Below, piece by piece: positions 16,804-26,095 of a DNA stretch of 60,342 nucleotides. Source of the DNA: Nostoc indistinguendum CM1-VF10 (GTDB lineage: Bacteria > Cyanobacteriota > Cyanobacteriia > Cyanobacteriales > Nostocaceae); assembly GCA_019359215.1 (NCBI GenBank), contig JAHHHS010000040.1, positions 1 to 60,342 on the forward strand, in the 5' to 3' direction. Each line of letters opens with the position of its first letter. The stretch's first letter is position 1. The notes beneath the pieces are model-generated. The model searched no databases. It was not told the origin of the DNA and saw nothing but the letters and a program-made list of their open reading frames with translations. Both the position numbers and the translations under genes were made by a program.

Positions 16804-18648
16804 TTAGATATCTTGCTTGTATACTTCTAATAATTTGGGAATGTGGTCATACCCATCTACACCGATAACTGCAATGATTTTAGGGCGATGTTGCTGTAGG
16901 AACTTTTGAAAAGCTTCTACACCGATTTGTCCTTGCAAAATTGTTAGTAAACCTGCCGCTTGTCGCCATTCATTAGAAGCAATTTGCTCCAAAAGATACA
17001 TTCCCAAGCAGCCTGTGTAAATGGTTTTTTCAGAATTTTCGAGATGGTAATAAGCTTCTGCTAAATAAGCTAAGTTCCGTCCTTGCAGATATAAATCACC
17101 GGAAACTTGGGCTGTTTTAAAACCATCTTCAAGATATTTAATTGCGGTTTGGTGTTCTCCAATTACTAAATAGGCAATTCCTAAGCTGCTAACACATAAG
17201 GCTTTACTTTGAAGATCGCCTAATTTTTCTGATAATTTTAAACCTTGTTCCAAATAGTTAATTGCGGCTTCATAAGTTTCGGGTTCTAGGTTTTCTAGTT
17301 CTTGAGCCTGCATGACTTCGCTGTAACCTAAATTTACCAGCGCGTTTGCCTCTCCTGTTCTATCGCCTGCTTGCCGACTCAATATTAATGCTCGTTGGCT
17401 GTAATTAATTGCCTCAGCATAATTTTGCTGTTGCACGTAGGTGCGGCTGAGGTGGTTGAGATTGGCAATTTCACAGGCGCGATCGCCTGCATTCCTGGCG
17501 ATCTCCAGCGCTTGCTGATGAAAATCAATTGAGCGCTGGTATTGCCCTAAAGCACGCTGAGAATAACCTAATAGGGTCAAAATACGCGCTTTTTCTTGGG
17601 TTCCCTCACCCCTCCGCAATGGTTCATCCAAATAATCAAGGGCATCTCGCAAATAAGTGCCAGTAAAAGAGGCGAAAATCCCACCATAAAAGGGAAAATA
17701 CGGACGTTGGGCAAAGGTTCGCAAAATCTGGAGCATAATTTGAGAACAGGCATCGCCGTATACTGTCCCAATGCTCCCAAAACCACTTGCCAATTGACTC
17801 CAAATCACTGCAAAGGTCAAAAAAGTGGAAATGGACAACTTTGGCCCCGCTTTAACATCGTAAGCTTGTTGGTCAAACCAGTTAATTAATCCCCGTTGCA
17901 AGAACTGTAAAATCAATGCCATTTCCACCCAATCTCTCAGGGTGATACCCCGTTGTCGCTGGGCAAACTCAATTGCCGATTCTTCCATCGCTAAGGTGCG
18001 AAGCAGTGCTTTGGGTAACTCACTATTGAGTTGTTTAGCCCAACTTGCCCAAGGGCCACGTTCTCCTGGTACGCCGCCAAATCCTAAAGCTTCTTTTTGC
18101 TCGTACATCCAACTGAGCAAGTTGTCTTGCAATCGCTGCCAAGAGTCTAAACCACGGGTAATCCCTTCAGAAAATTGTTGTAAATCAGCATCTGCCTGGG
18201 CAAATTGTTGTAATCCTTTTGACAATTGCTGTAGCTGTTGCAAATTTAGCGGATACTTCTGATTGGGGTCAGTAATCCGTAAAAATGTCGCCAGACGCTC
18301 GTCAGGTGGGGCTGTGGTAATTTCTGTAACTGCGGAGGCGATCGCTTCTGTGGCTTTGTTTTGCTCTTGCCAGCGTTGCCATTGACTTTGAATGGTTTTA
18401 ATAGCTCTCAAACTGCGAGTAGCTTTAGCTTTTTTGAGTTCGTCTTTTTCACTATCTACTTGGCTTTGGAGGGCATTGAGGCGATCACTCAAAGCTAACT
18501 CAAATACTTCCCCTGTACCGGAAGTAATTCCTTTAAGCAGCATTTGATACACCATATCAACAGAGCTAATTTTACCCTTGAGGGTGGTTTCGACAATTTC
18601 ATCGATTAAGGCAAGATAGCGATCGCGCAATGGCAAAGAGTCTGGCAC
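16804..18648 (-). CDS. Tetratricopeptide-repeat protein
   Basis: The 614-residue product has a helical N-terminal half without a recognised domain (residues 1-330, including a Leu/Gln-rich stretch KYPLNLQQLQQL). At least four TPR units follow at about 345-545, for example ALGQYQRSIDFHQQALEIAR and QQNYAEAINYSQRALILSR. The N-terminal half resembles a protein type found in cyanobacteria. TPR units mediate protein binding. No signal peptide is seen. It is downstream of nothing on the same strand except the hybrid kinase 86 bp away, so co-transcription is possible. Confidence 0.75.
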   Translation of the reverse strand: MPDSLPLRDRYLALIDEIVETTLKGKISSVDMVYQMLLKGITSGTGEVFELALSDRLNALQSQVDSEKDELKKAKATRSLRAIKTIQSQWQRWQEQNKATEAIASAVTEITTAPPDERLATFLRITDPNQKYPLNLQQLQQLSKGLQQFAQADADLQQFSEGITRGLDSWQRLQDNLLSWMYEQKEALGFGGVPGERGPWASWAKQLNSELPKALLRTLAMEESAIEFAQRQRGITLRDWVEMALILQFLQRGLINWFDQQAYDVKAGPKLSISTFLTFAVIWSQLASGFGSIGTVYGDACSQIMLQILRTFAQRPYFPFYGGIFASFTGTYLRDALDYLDEPLRRGEGTQEKARILTLLGYSQRALGQYQRSIDFHQQALEIARNAGDRACEIANLNHLSRTYVQQQNYAEAINYSQRALILSRQAGDRTGEANALVNLGYSEVMQAQELENLEPETYEAAINYLEQGLKLSEKLGDLQSKALCVSSLGIAYLVIGEHQTAIKYLEDGFKTAQVSGDLYLQGRNLAYLAEAYYHLENSEKTIYTGCLGMYLLEQIASNEWRQAAGLLTILQGQIGVEAFQKFLQQHRPKIIAVIGVDGYDHIPKLLEVYKQDI

Positions 18649-18734
18649 TTTAGCTACTAGAGAATGTCACATCCATTCTAATTCTAGTCTGAGTTTGACC
18701 GAGTGGATTGGACGCTTGTAGAGCTTGAGAGCAT

Positions 18735-21700
18735 TCAAGTCCGTCCGGTGAGATTGGCAACTACAGCTGCTAACTCGACCGGATTGACTGGCTTGGGTAC
18801 ATGGAGTTGAAAGCCTGCCAACAGCGCTTGCGTGCGGTCTTCTGCCCTAGCATAGGCTGTCAGCGCCACTGCTGGAATCCGCCCACCTTGGTCTGTTGGT
18901 AGCGCCCTGACTTGACGAATTAGTCTGTAGCCGTCTTCTTGTGGCATACCAATATCGCTCACCAGTATATGGGGGCGAAATTCTTGCAGGGCAAGTAGTG
19001 CATCATTTGCAGATGGAGCAGCCATGACTTGGGCCCCATACTGTCCCAGAATCGTGGTGAGCAAATGACGCGCGTCTGCCTCATCATCAACAATCAGCAC
19101 CCTCAAGCCATCTAGGTTTGGCAGATAATTGTTAGCGTCTTGGGTATCTCCAACAGATGAGAGCTGCTCTGCCGTATTAGCCTCTACATAAACGGCTTTC
19201 ATTGGCAGATTGACAATGAATGTTGCCCCTTGTCCAATCCCTGGACTTTCGGCAGAGACTTTGCCGCCGTGTAATTCTACCAAGTGGCGGACGATCGCTA
19301 ACCCTAATCCTAGTCCACCATGCGATCGCGTGATCGAACTGTCTTCTTGACGGAAGCGTTCAAATACATGGGACAAAAATTCGGCAGCAATTCCCACTCC
19401 CGTATCGCTCACCCGAATTTGCACATGGGATTCAATACGCTCCAATTGCACATCAACTCTTCCCCCTTTGGGTGTAAACTTAACGGCGTTGGAGAGCAAA
19501 TTCCACACAACTTGTTGCAAGCGGTTGGCATCACCCACAACTACCCCTAATTCCGGGTCGAATTTACAGTTGATGCTAATCTCTTTGGCCTGGGCTGCTG
19601 GGTAGACAGTATCGATTGCTGCCTCTACAAGTGGTACAAGTTTTACCCGATGAATATTTAAATGGAGTGTACCTCTAATAATCCGGGAGACATCTAAGAC
19701 ATCTTCAATTAGTTGAGCTAGGGATTTGGTGTTACGCTCGATTGTCTCTAGCGCTCGGCTAGTAGTAGTCTCATCAAACTTGCGACTCCTAAGTAGCTGC
19801 GTCCAACCCAATATGGCGTTTAGGGGTGTGCGAAGCTCGTGGGAAAGTGTGGCGAGAAATTCATCTTTCATGCGGTTTGCAGCTTCTGCATCGGCGCGTG
19901 CTGCTTGTTCGCGCTCAAGCAGTTGTTCCCGTTCTTGCTCTGCTTGCTTGCGATCGGTAATATCAATCATGAATCCATGTAGTAGCTGCGGCCCATTCTC
20001 ATCCCGCACCACATTAACAATGTCATACAACCACACAACTCTGCCATCAGCAGTCAACATTCTGTATTCAAATTCATAATTATTCTGTGATAAAGAAGAT
20101 TCTTGGCAATACTGAATAGCCCACTCCTGATCTTCTGGATGCATATGTTTTGCCCAGAAATCATCAATGTACCACTCTGACAATGGATAGCCAAGAATCT
20201 CAACGGTTTGCGGCCCTACATAAGTAAAATTTCCGGTAGTAGCATTTACTTCCCAAGGAATCACGCGGGCTTTTTCTGTGAGTGTCTTTAATCGTTTCTC
20301 GCTTTGTTTGAGAGCTGCTTCTGCTAATTTGTGAAGTGTAATATCTGTGATTAAAGCAACAAATCCTTCAACTTTTCCCTGCTGACTGAACTGGGGGACA
20401 TAAGTAACATTCACGTAATGGTTTGTACCATCTTTATCGGGTAATTGGGTTTCGTAAGTTACTTGCTCTCCTGAAAGTACCGTTTCTACATAAGGAAGAA
20501 TTGACTGATAAACAGATTCTCCAACCATTTCTCTAATGTGTTTACCATAAATTTCTGAAGTAGGAATTCCAAACCAGTCTTCATATCCTTTATTATTAAA
20601 GCGATAACGCTGCTCGGCATCAACATAGGAAATCTGGACGGGCACAGCATTTGTAATCAGGCGCAGTTGATCTTCTCGTTGACGCAGTGCTACTTCTGCT
20701 AGCTTATGTTCTGTGATGTCGCGTTGAGTTCCCCACGCTCTGACTAAAAAACCATTTTCGACAATTCCCACTAGATTATTTAAAAAATATTTGTAATTAC
20801 CTTGCTTATCTATTTCATGGGACTCTGCATCGATTAATCGATAATTAGAACGAATAAAATTACGCAGGTATGCAATATTGTGTGGAGATGAGGGAACAAA
20901 AAAGTCTGTTAACCTAGCGCCGATAATTTCTTGTGGATAAGAATACCCATACATTTGCGCCATGACATGGTTGCATTCTGCTAAATAACCATACTGATAA
21001 AAATGCTGAATTTGCTCCTCTTCTGGACACTCTGGCGAAATCGGCACTTCCAGTTCCATGCACCAAATACCTTCCGAACTCTGCTCTAAAAAGGTACGAT
21101 AACGTTCTTCACTTTTGCAAAGAGCAACCTCTACTTGTTTGCTGTTACTTAAATTAAGTACAAAACTGATAATATCGTCTGGATTATTTTCTAATAAAGC
21201 AGAAGCTAATAAGATGGGAACGCGACTGTTATCTTTACGGATGTATTCGGTCTCAAAAGCCTGACACACACCGTTGGTTTTGAGTTCTGCGTAGGCGTAG
21301 CCCGCCGTAGGCATCGCACTGTTGTTTGCTTCAATATATTCTGGTGGGATCATATCGCGCCATCGAATTCGCCCTGCTAACAAATCTTCCTGCGAGTAAC
21401 CTACCATTGTTAAAAAGGCATCGTTAGCTTCTGCGATCGCCCCGTCAATTTTGCCTACAATTACCCCAATGATGTTGGAATCTACCAACTTTCTAAACTT
21501 TGCCTCGCTCACCTGTAGCTTCTGCAAACTCATTTGAAGATGTTGTATAGCAGTGCGTAACTCTGAGTTTAGCAAGCTGATGAGTATTGTCACCAACACA
21601 AACAAACCTAACCGCAATATGCTGTCTTCACTCGCAACGAACAGCGAAAACACAGGTTCTAAGAAAAAATAACTGACGGCTAAAGTAGACAAAGCAGTAG

Positions 21701-21875
21701 CCAGTAACCCTGTTTTCATGCCGCTAAACCAGGCACTAACCGCCACGGCAGCAAAAAACAGCAGGAAAATAGTTGGTTTCAGTAGTGGCTGTAGCAATAG
21801 TGTTAGTAGCAATGCGCTACCAACAGTCAACAATGCCACAACATAAGGTGTTGGAAGGGAACGGATTCCTTTCAA
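18735..21875 (-). CDS. Membrane-bound PAS-rich hybrid sensor histidine kinase
   Basis: The 1046-residue kinase has, in order: an N-terminal DUF4118/KdpD-like block of about four membrane segments (1-110), four PAS domains (about 125-655), HisKA with FLATLSHELRTPLNAI, HATPase_c (LLSNAVKFTPKGG, GLGLGLAIV) and a C-terminal receiver (VLIVDDEADAR, VSDIGMP). The start is TTG at 21875, well placed 8 bases after AAGGAG. A dispersed palindromic repeat encodes AMPTAGYAYAE inside the first PAS domain. The signal is unknown, and multiple PAS domains suggest redox or light input. No cognate regulator is adjacent. Confidence 0.92.
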   Translation of the reverse strand: MKGIRSLPTPYVVALLTVGSALLLTLLLQPLLKPTIFLLFFAAVAVSAWFSGMKTGLLATALSTLAVSYFFLEPVFSLFVASEDSILRLGLFVLVTILISLLNSELRTAIQHLQMSLQKLQVSEAKFRKLVDSNIIGVIVGKIDGAIAEANDAFLTMVGYSQEDLLAGRIRWRDMIPPEYIEANNSAMPTAGYAYAELKTNGVCQAFETEYIRKDNSRVPILLASALLENNPDDIISFVLNLSNSKQVEVALCKSEERYRTFLEQSSEGIWCMELEVPISPECPEEEQIQHFYQYGYLAECNHVMAQMYGYSYPQEIIGARLTDFFVPSSPHNIAYLRNFIRSNYRLIDAESHEIDKQGNYKYFLNNLVGIVENGFLVRAWGTQRDITEHKLAEVALRQREDQLRLITNAVPVQISYVDAEQRYRFNNKGYEDWFGIPTSEIYGKHIREMVGESVYQSILPYVETVLSGEQVTYETQLPDKDGTNHYVNVTYVPQFSQQGKVEGFVALITDITLHKLAEAALKQSEKRLKTLTEKARVIPWEVNATTGNFTYVGPQTVEILGYPLSEWYIDDFWAKHMHPEDQEWAIQYCQESSLSQNNYEFEYRMLTADGRVVWLYDIVNVVRDENGPQLLHGFMIDITDRKQAEQEREQLLEREQAARADAEAANRMKDEFLATLSHELRTPLNAILGWTQLLRSRKFDETTTSRALETIERNTKSLAQLIEDVLDVSRIIRGTLHLNIHRVKLVPLVEAAIDTVYPAAQAKEISINCKFDPELGVVVGDANRLQQVVWNLLSNAVKFTPKGGRVDVQLERIESHVQIRVSDTGVGIAAEFLSHVFERFRQEDSSITRSHGGLGLGLAIVRHLVELHGGKVSAESPGIGQGATFIVNLPMKAVYVEANTAEQLSSVGDTQDANNYLPNLDGLRVLIVDDEADARHLLTTILGQYGAQVMAAPSANDALLALQEFRPHILVSDIGMPQEDGYRLIRQVRALPTDQGGRIPAVALTAYARAEDRTQALLAGFQLHVPKPVNPVELAAVVANLTGRT
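21289..21317. repeat. Dispersed repeat inserted in frame in a PAS domain
   Basis: The segment GCGTAGGCGTAGCCC...GTAGGCATCGC matches the intergenic repeat GCGTAGGCATAGCCCG near 27230. Here it codes for part of AMPTAGYAYAEL in the hybrid kinase without breaking the frame. Confidence 0.6.
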
Positions 21876-22696
21876 TGTAAGTTCTCCTTTTATGCAGCTA
21901 GCTAAAGGATTATTCCCAAAATCAGCTAGACAATGCGATTGCTCAACATTTATTATGCATTGGAAAAATACATAACTAAGCAGTTAGTTGCAGTGAATCT
22001 ATCCAAAGTAGTAAAGCTTAGTTTTAGTAAAAGCTTAGTAACCTGATAAGCCTCGCTCTAATTATATATTTATGCTTTTTAACTATCCGCCAACAAGTAT
22101 TATATAGACTTTAGGCTAATCAATTTTAGTATATTAGTTAGAAATTATCCTTTGCCTTTAACCTTAATTAAACTTAGTTTTACCACCAGTAAGGATTTAC
22201 ATTTATCCTTTAAGCACTGATAAATTACTTCGTAAGCCTTGATAATAGCTGCTATATGATGTGAGTTAACACTAATTTTTAAAGCTTATATATGACTCAT
22301 ATTTGATTATTTGATTTGTGAAAAAACTTCGTACAACTCGAAAAGGCTGATTCCTTACTCCCTGCCTATCGCGCTTGCACTGCGCTTCTGTGCGAGACGT
22401 TTTGCGAACGCGCACCATGCAAATAAGTATGGCTACACCACGTTACGCGAATAGAAATCAACTCGGATTCCTATAGATAGAAAGTTTTACAATGCCGATG
22501 GGACGTTACATTCATTGACAAATGAGCGCATCTAGTTAAGCTTTGTCTGAGTTACTTAGATGAATTATGCACTTTTTGCGTTATTAGTAATCAAGGGACT
22601 AAAGAAGGGAATAGGGTACAAGTTACAGGGTATAGATTATTCCCTGTCACCTGTCACCTGTTACCTCTCCCCTAATCCCAATTCCCAATCCCCAAA
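21876..22696. other. Long A/T-rich gap with repeats at its right end
   Basis: Bases 21950-22350 are A/T-rich with no supported gene. A palindromic repeat (GCGAGACGTTTTGCGAACGCG) lies near 22392. Heptamer-like CTGTCACCTGTCACCTGTTACC and CCCAATTCCCAATCCCCAA runs occupy 22644-22694 and abut the helicase start. Promoters for both divergent genes should lie here. Confidence 0.55.
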
Positions 22697-24283
22697 ATGG
22701 CTCGTACCCCTACACTAAATTTTGATCGTGGCACATTAATTTTGCATCCACCACCACGCGGCAAAGGTTGGATGGACTATGCCACATGGGATGATAGAGT
22801 TGAAAAATTCCGCATTCCCGCAATTAGATACCGATCGCTAGTAGAAGCACTACAAGCGGAAGATGTGAATTTTATCGATGAGGCGAAGCAATTCTATCCT
22901 GTAGATTTGGTTCCCACTCTGGAAATGGAACCCTATCCTCACCAGACTGAGGCGCTAGCAGCTTGGAAACTGGCGGGTAGACAAGGGGTGGTTGTGCTTC
23001 CTACGGCGGCGGGAAAGACTTACTTGGCGCAAATGGCGATGCAGTCAACGCCACGCACGACGCTCATTGTTGTACCAACTTTGGATTTAATGCATCAGTG
23101 GTATGCACATTTAGTAGCGGCTTTCCCCGATGCTGAGGTGGGATTGTTGGGGGGTGGTTCGCGGGATAGAACGGCAATTCTAGTAGCAACTTACGACAGT
23201 GCAGCAATTCACGCCGAAACGTTGGGAAATCAATATGCGTTGATTGTTTTTGATGAATGTCATCACTTACCGACAGATTTTAATCGGGTGATTGCGGAAT
23301 ATGCGATCGCACCTTATCGTCTTGGACTATCCGCTACACCAGAACGCACCGATGGTAAACACGCTGAGTTAAATATCCTCATTGGTCAAGAAGTATATCG
23401 CAAACGCGCTGAAGATTTGGCGGGGAAGGCGTTAGCAGAACATGAAATTGTCCAAATTAAGGTAAAGTTATCGCAACTTGAGCGGGAAAGATACAATCAA
23501 CTAATTCAAACTCGCAATGACTTTTTGAAGCAATCTAAGATTTCTTTGGGGAGTCTTCAAGGTTGGCAAATGTTCGTGCAAATGAGCGCGCGATCGCAAT
23601 CTGGACGTAGAGCCATGTTAGCGCACCGAGAAGCAAAAGATATCGCTTTGGGTACTGATGGTAAATTGCGAATTCTAATTGATTTATTGGCAGAACATTA
23701 TCCGTCAAGAATTTTGATTTTTACTGCTGATAATACGACGGTTTATCGCATTTCTCAAGAGTTGTTAATTCCGGCAATTACTCATCAAACTCCTGTGAAG
23801 GAACGGCATGAGATATTAACAAAGTTTCGAGAGGGTAAATATAATACTTTGGTTGCTTCTCATGTATTGAATGAAGGAGTTGATGTACCTGCGGCTTCTG
23901 TAGCAATTATTTTATCTGGAACGGGTTCGGCTAGGGAGTATACTCAGCGCTTGGGTAGGATTTTACGAAAGGGGAATATTGAGAATAAGCAGGCGATTTT
24001 GTATGAAGTGGTGGCGGAGGATACGAGTGAAGAGGGGACTTCAGCTAGGCGGAGAGGGGAGAGGAGAGCAGGGGAAGCAGGGGTAGAAAAAGAGAGGAAA
24101 GGGAAGTTACAGGTTGTGTATGGGAGTGGGAAGGAACGGAGTTTGAAGGTTGCCGAACAGTTAGAGATTAATTATTCAGTCCAAAATCCAAAATCTAAAA
24201 TCCAAAATTCAGATGTTACCGACAGATTTACTGATGCATCGCCAAAACGGGGAGGAGATTATCCCGAAGAGACTGAAGATTGA
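22697..24283 (+). CDS. XPB/Ssl2-type superfamily 2 DNA helicase
   Basis: The 528-residue helicase has a short N-terminal damage-recognition-like domain (1-75), Walker A LPTAAGKT (101-108), DECH (186-189), LSATPER (211-217), HVLNEGVDVP (389-398) and the arginine finger motif QRLGRILRKG (417-426). These match archaeal and bacterial XPB homologues. It overlaps the next gene, a Bax1-type nuclease, by 71 bases, which fits the known XPB-Bax1 helicase-nuclease partnership. Residues after about 447 look repeat-derived: an Arg/Glu/Gly-rich stretch, then the heptamer-encoded SVQNPKSKIQN. The last 23 codons run over the start of the partner gene in another frame. Confidence 0.88.
   Translation: MARTPTLNFDRGTLILHPPPRGKGWMDYATWDDRVEKFRIPAIRYRSLVEALQAEDVNFIDEAKQFYPVDLVPTLEMEPYPHQTEALAAWKLAGRQGVVVLPTAAGKTYLAQMAMQSTPRTTLIVVPTLDLMHQWYAHLVAAFPDAEVGLLGGGSRDRTAILVATYDSAAIHAETLGNQYALIVFDECHHLPTDFNRVIAEYAIAPYRLGLSATPERTDGKHAELNILIGQEVYRKRAEDLAGKALAEHEIVQIKVKLSQLERERYNQLIQTRNDFLKQSKISLGSLQGWQMFVQMSARSQSGRRAMLAHREAKDIALGTDGKLRILIDLLAEHYPSRILIFTADNTTVYRISQELLIPAITHQTPVKERHEILTKFREGKYNTLVASHVLNEGVDVPAASVAIILSGTGSAREYTQRLGRILRKGNIENKQAILYEVVAEDTSEEGTSARRRGERRAGEAGVEKERKGKLQVVYGSGKERSLKVAEQLEINYSVQNPKSKIQNSDVTDRFTDASPKRGGDYPEETED
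24181..24208. repeat. Four CCAAAAT-type heptamers at the helicase-bax1 junction
   Basis: Units CCAAAAT, CCAAAAT, CTAAAAT and CCAAAAT lie in the helicase reading frame, ending just before the bax1 ATG at 24213. They encode part of the tail QNPKSKIQN. Confidence 0.7.
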
Positions 24284-25427
24284 TCAGAAAACTTCAGATT
24301 TGGCGATTGAGTTAATTAATTATTTTAAATCAGCAGTGGGGAAGACTCAAGGTGTGCTTGAGCGACAACTGACTGATTTTGAAGGAGATTCTACAGATTA
24401 TCGTGTGAAGCGGGGATTAGCTTATATTCTCAAAAGCAGTTTTTGCACTTTTGAGGTGGTTAGTCCTCTAGAACCACAGATGTTAAGAGAACGGGTGTTT
24501 TCGTTGGCTGCAAAATCGGTTTCTAGTCGAGAATCTACACAAGTTACTCTTAGTAAAATTGCTGATGACTTAACTCAAGAACTTGAGCGGGAAGTTTTAT
24601 TGAAACAGGTTCGTAATGGGTTATATGCTGATTTATCTGAAAATAAAATTTTGACAGTGTTTGATGCACCAACAGCGCCAGATTTGATAAATCGATATAA
24701 CTTATCTCAGGTGCAGGGTGTATTTTATAAAGCCAGTCAACTGGTGTTAAATGCTCACCGCAATGTTCCAGGTGAATATAAGTTGTTATTTCGCTATCTT
24801 AAGTTGTTTCAATTAATGGCTTATATTGAGGGTGATGCTGATCACGGGTTTACAATTACGATAGATGGGCCAACGAGTTTGTTTAATCCTAGTACCCGAT
24901 ATGGGTTAGCGATCGCTAAACTGATTCCGGCTTTACTTCACGTTACTAAATGGAGTCTTTCTTCCATTCTCCAAACTCGTGATGCCTATACAAATAGTTG
25001 GAAAACTGGACGTTTTACTCTCAATTCCGAATGTGGTTTGGTATCGCATTATCCGCCAGGGAAGCCCTACGATAGTATGTTAGAAGCATCCTTTGCTGAT
25101 AAATGGGATGCGTTGAAAAGTGGTTGGGCGTTAGAGCGAGAAGTTGATTTGATACCAATTCCTGGTAGTGTGATGATTCCCGATTTTCGCCTAGTGCATT
25201 CTGATGGACGCACATTTTTATTAGAAATTGTTGGTTATTGGCGACCAGAATATTTACAAAAGAAGTTTTCTCAGGTGCGGCGGGCTGGACGTAATGACTT
25301 AATTTTGGCAATTTCCGAGCGACTTAATTTAGAAAAGGCGGGAGTAAAATTAAATGATGTCCCTGCCAGAATTGTTTGGTTTAAAGATAAGTTATTGCCG
25401 AAAGCTGTGTTAGCTGTAATGGATTGA
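24213..25427 (+). CDS. Bax1-type (DUF790) nuclease, partner of XPB helicase
   Basis: The 404-residue DUF790 protein begins MLPTDLL, the usual Bax1 start. A helical N-terminal part is followed by a PD-(D/E)XK nuclease fold: E291 (SMLEASFADKW), D324 (IPDFRL), E338 (LLEIVGYW) and K350/K351. In archaea Bax1 binds XPB2 and cuts beside DNA bubbles opened by the helicase, in nucleotide-excision-like repair. Here the gene starts inside the 3' end of the helicase, so the pair should be translationally linked. A repair role is inferred. The neighbouring toxin relics also allow a defence role. Confidence 0.87.
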   Translation: MLPTDLLMHRQNGEEIIPKRLKIDQKTSDLAIELINYFKSAVGKTQGVLERQLTDFEGDSTDYRVKRGLAYILKSSFCTFEVVSPLEPQMLRERVFSLAAKSVSSRESTQVTLSKIADDLTQELEREVLLKQVRNGLYADLSENKILTVFDAPTAPDLINRYNLSQVQGVFYKASQLVLNAHRNVPGEYKLLFRYLKLFQLMAYIEGDADHGFTITIDGPTSLFNPSTRYGLAIAKLIPALLHVTKWSLSSILQTRDAYTNSWKTGRFTLNSECGLVSHYPPGKPYDSMLEASFADKWDALKSGWALEREVDLIPIPGSVMIPDFRLVHSDGRTFLLEIVGYWRPEYLQKKFSQVRRAGRNDLILAISERLNLEKAGVKLNDVPARIVWFKDKLLPKAVLAVMD

Positions 25428-25442
25428 TTAAGGAGGAATAAG

Positions 25443-25688
25443 ATGAAAAGTATAGAAACAATTGCTACAGTTACCAAAGATGGTAAGATTACAGCGCAAT
25501 TACCATTGGATATTCCAGAGGGTGAACATCAGGTGGTAATAGTAATTGATGAAAAGCCTTTAGCCGAGAAAGCAGAGAAAAAAGAAAAGAAGCGTCCTCC
25601 TCTAAACTTCCCTGTACATAACTATGGCCCTTGGCCTGAAAATCTTTCTTTAAGACGTGAGGTTATGTATGGTGATTGGGGGCGGTAA
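25443..25688 (+). CDS. Antitoxin-like protein, first tandem copy
   Basis: The 81-residue protein starts MKSIETIATVTKDGKITAQL, contains a beta-rich VVIVIDEK core and has a Lys/Glu-rich linker. This resembles small antitoxins placed before PIN-domain toxins. AGGAGGAA precedes the ATG by a few bases, a strong ribosome site. Its end overlaps a PIN-toxin start that survives only as a stump. A near-identical copy follows at 25780. Being 16 bases from bax1, it may be co-transcribed with it. Confidence 0.7.
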   Translation: MKSIETIATVTKDGKITAQLPLDIPEGEHQVVIVIDEKPLAEKAEKKEKKRPPLNFPVHNYGPWPENLSLRREVMYGDWGR

Positions 25689-25767
25689 TCCTGTTTTTCT
25701 GGACACGAACATCTTAGTGTATGCAAATGTGTCTAAATATCGCTTTTACCAAGTAGTGATGTATTAA
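25672..25767 (+). pseudogene. VapC/PIN toxin stump, first copy
   Basis: A frame from GTG 25672 reads NPVFLDTNILVYANVSKYRF, the conserved first strand of PIN domains with its first catalytic Asp. It then stops at TAA after 31 codons. The remaining PIN acidic residues are absent, so the toxin is dead. Confidence 0.7.
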
Positions 25768-25779
25768 TCTAATAGAAAT

Positions 25780-26019
25780 ATGAGAACTATAGAAACAATT
25801 GCCACAGTTACAAAAGATGGTAAAATTACAGCGCAGTTACCATTGGATATTCTAGAGGGTGAACATCAAGTGGTAATAGTAATTGATGAAAAGCTTTTGA
25901 CTGAGGAAACGGAGAAGAAAGAAAAGAAAGCGCCTCTCAAATTTTCCGCCTATCCTGTAGGATTAGTCTCGGAAAGTTTAACTTTCCGCAGAGAAGACCT
26001 TTATGCAAACGACCAATAA
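25780..26019 (+). CDS. Antitoxin-like protein, second tandem copy
   Basis: The 79-residue protein matches the first copy over its N-terminal two thirds (IETIATVTKDGKITAQLPLD, then EGEHQVVIVIDEK) and diverges in the C-terminal toxin-contact region. No clear ribosome-binding site is visible. As in the first copy, a PIN-toxin start overlaps its 3' end but is cut short. The arrangement suggests a tandem duplication of a whole toxin-antitoxin unit followed by loss of both toxins. Confidence 0.65.
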   Translation: MRTIETIATVTKDGKITAQLPLDILEGEHQVVIVIDEKLLTEETEKKEKKAPLKFSAYPVGLVSESLTFRREDLYANDQ

Positions 26020-26056
26020 CCCTATATTCATCGATACGAATATTTTAAATGGTTGA
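26003..26056 (+). pseudogene. VapC/PIN toxin stump, second copy
   Basis: ATG 26003 opens NPIFIDTNIL, the PIN N-terminal strand, and stops at TGA 26054 after 17 codons. The break coincides with the start of a TTTTGAC heptamer run (26054-26080), which suggests that a repeat-mediated deletion removed the toxin body. Confidence 0.7.
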
Positions 26057-26080
26057 CTTTTGACTTTTGACTTTTGACTT
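26054..26080. repeat. TTTTGAC heptamer run
   Basis: GACTTTTGACTTTTGACTT-type units, almost four copies, lie between the second toxin stump and the convergent nuclease gene. Confidence 0.75.
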
Positions 26081-26095
26081 CCCCAAAGGGGCTGA

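Noticed and set aside
19320..20079. Plus-strand frames of 76 and 117 codons inside the hybrid kinase
   Set aside because: They lie antisense to conserved kinase domains and show Ser/Arg-rich shadow composition.
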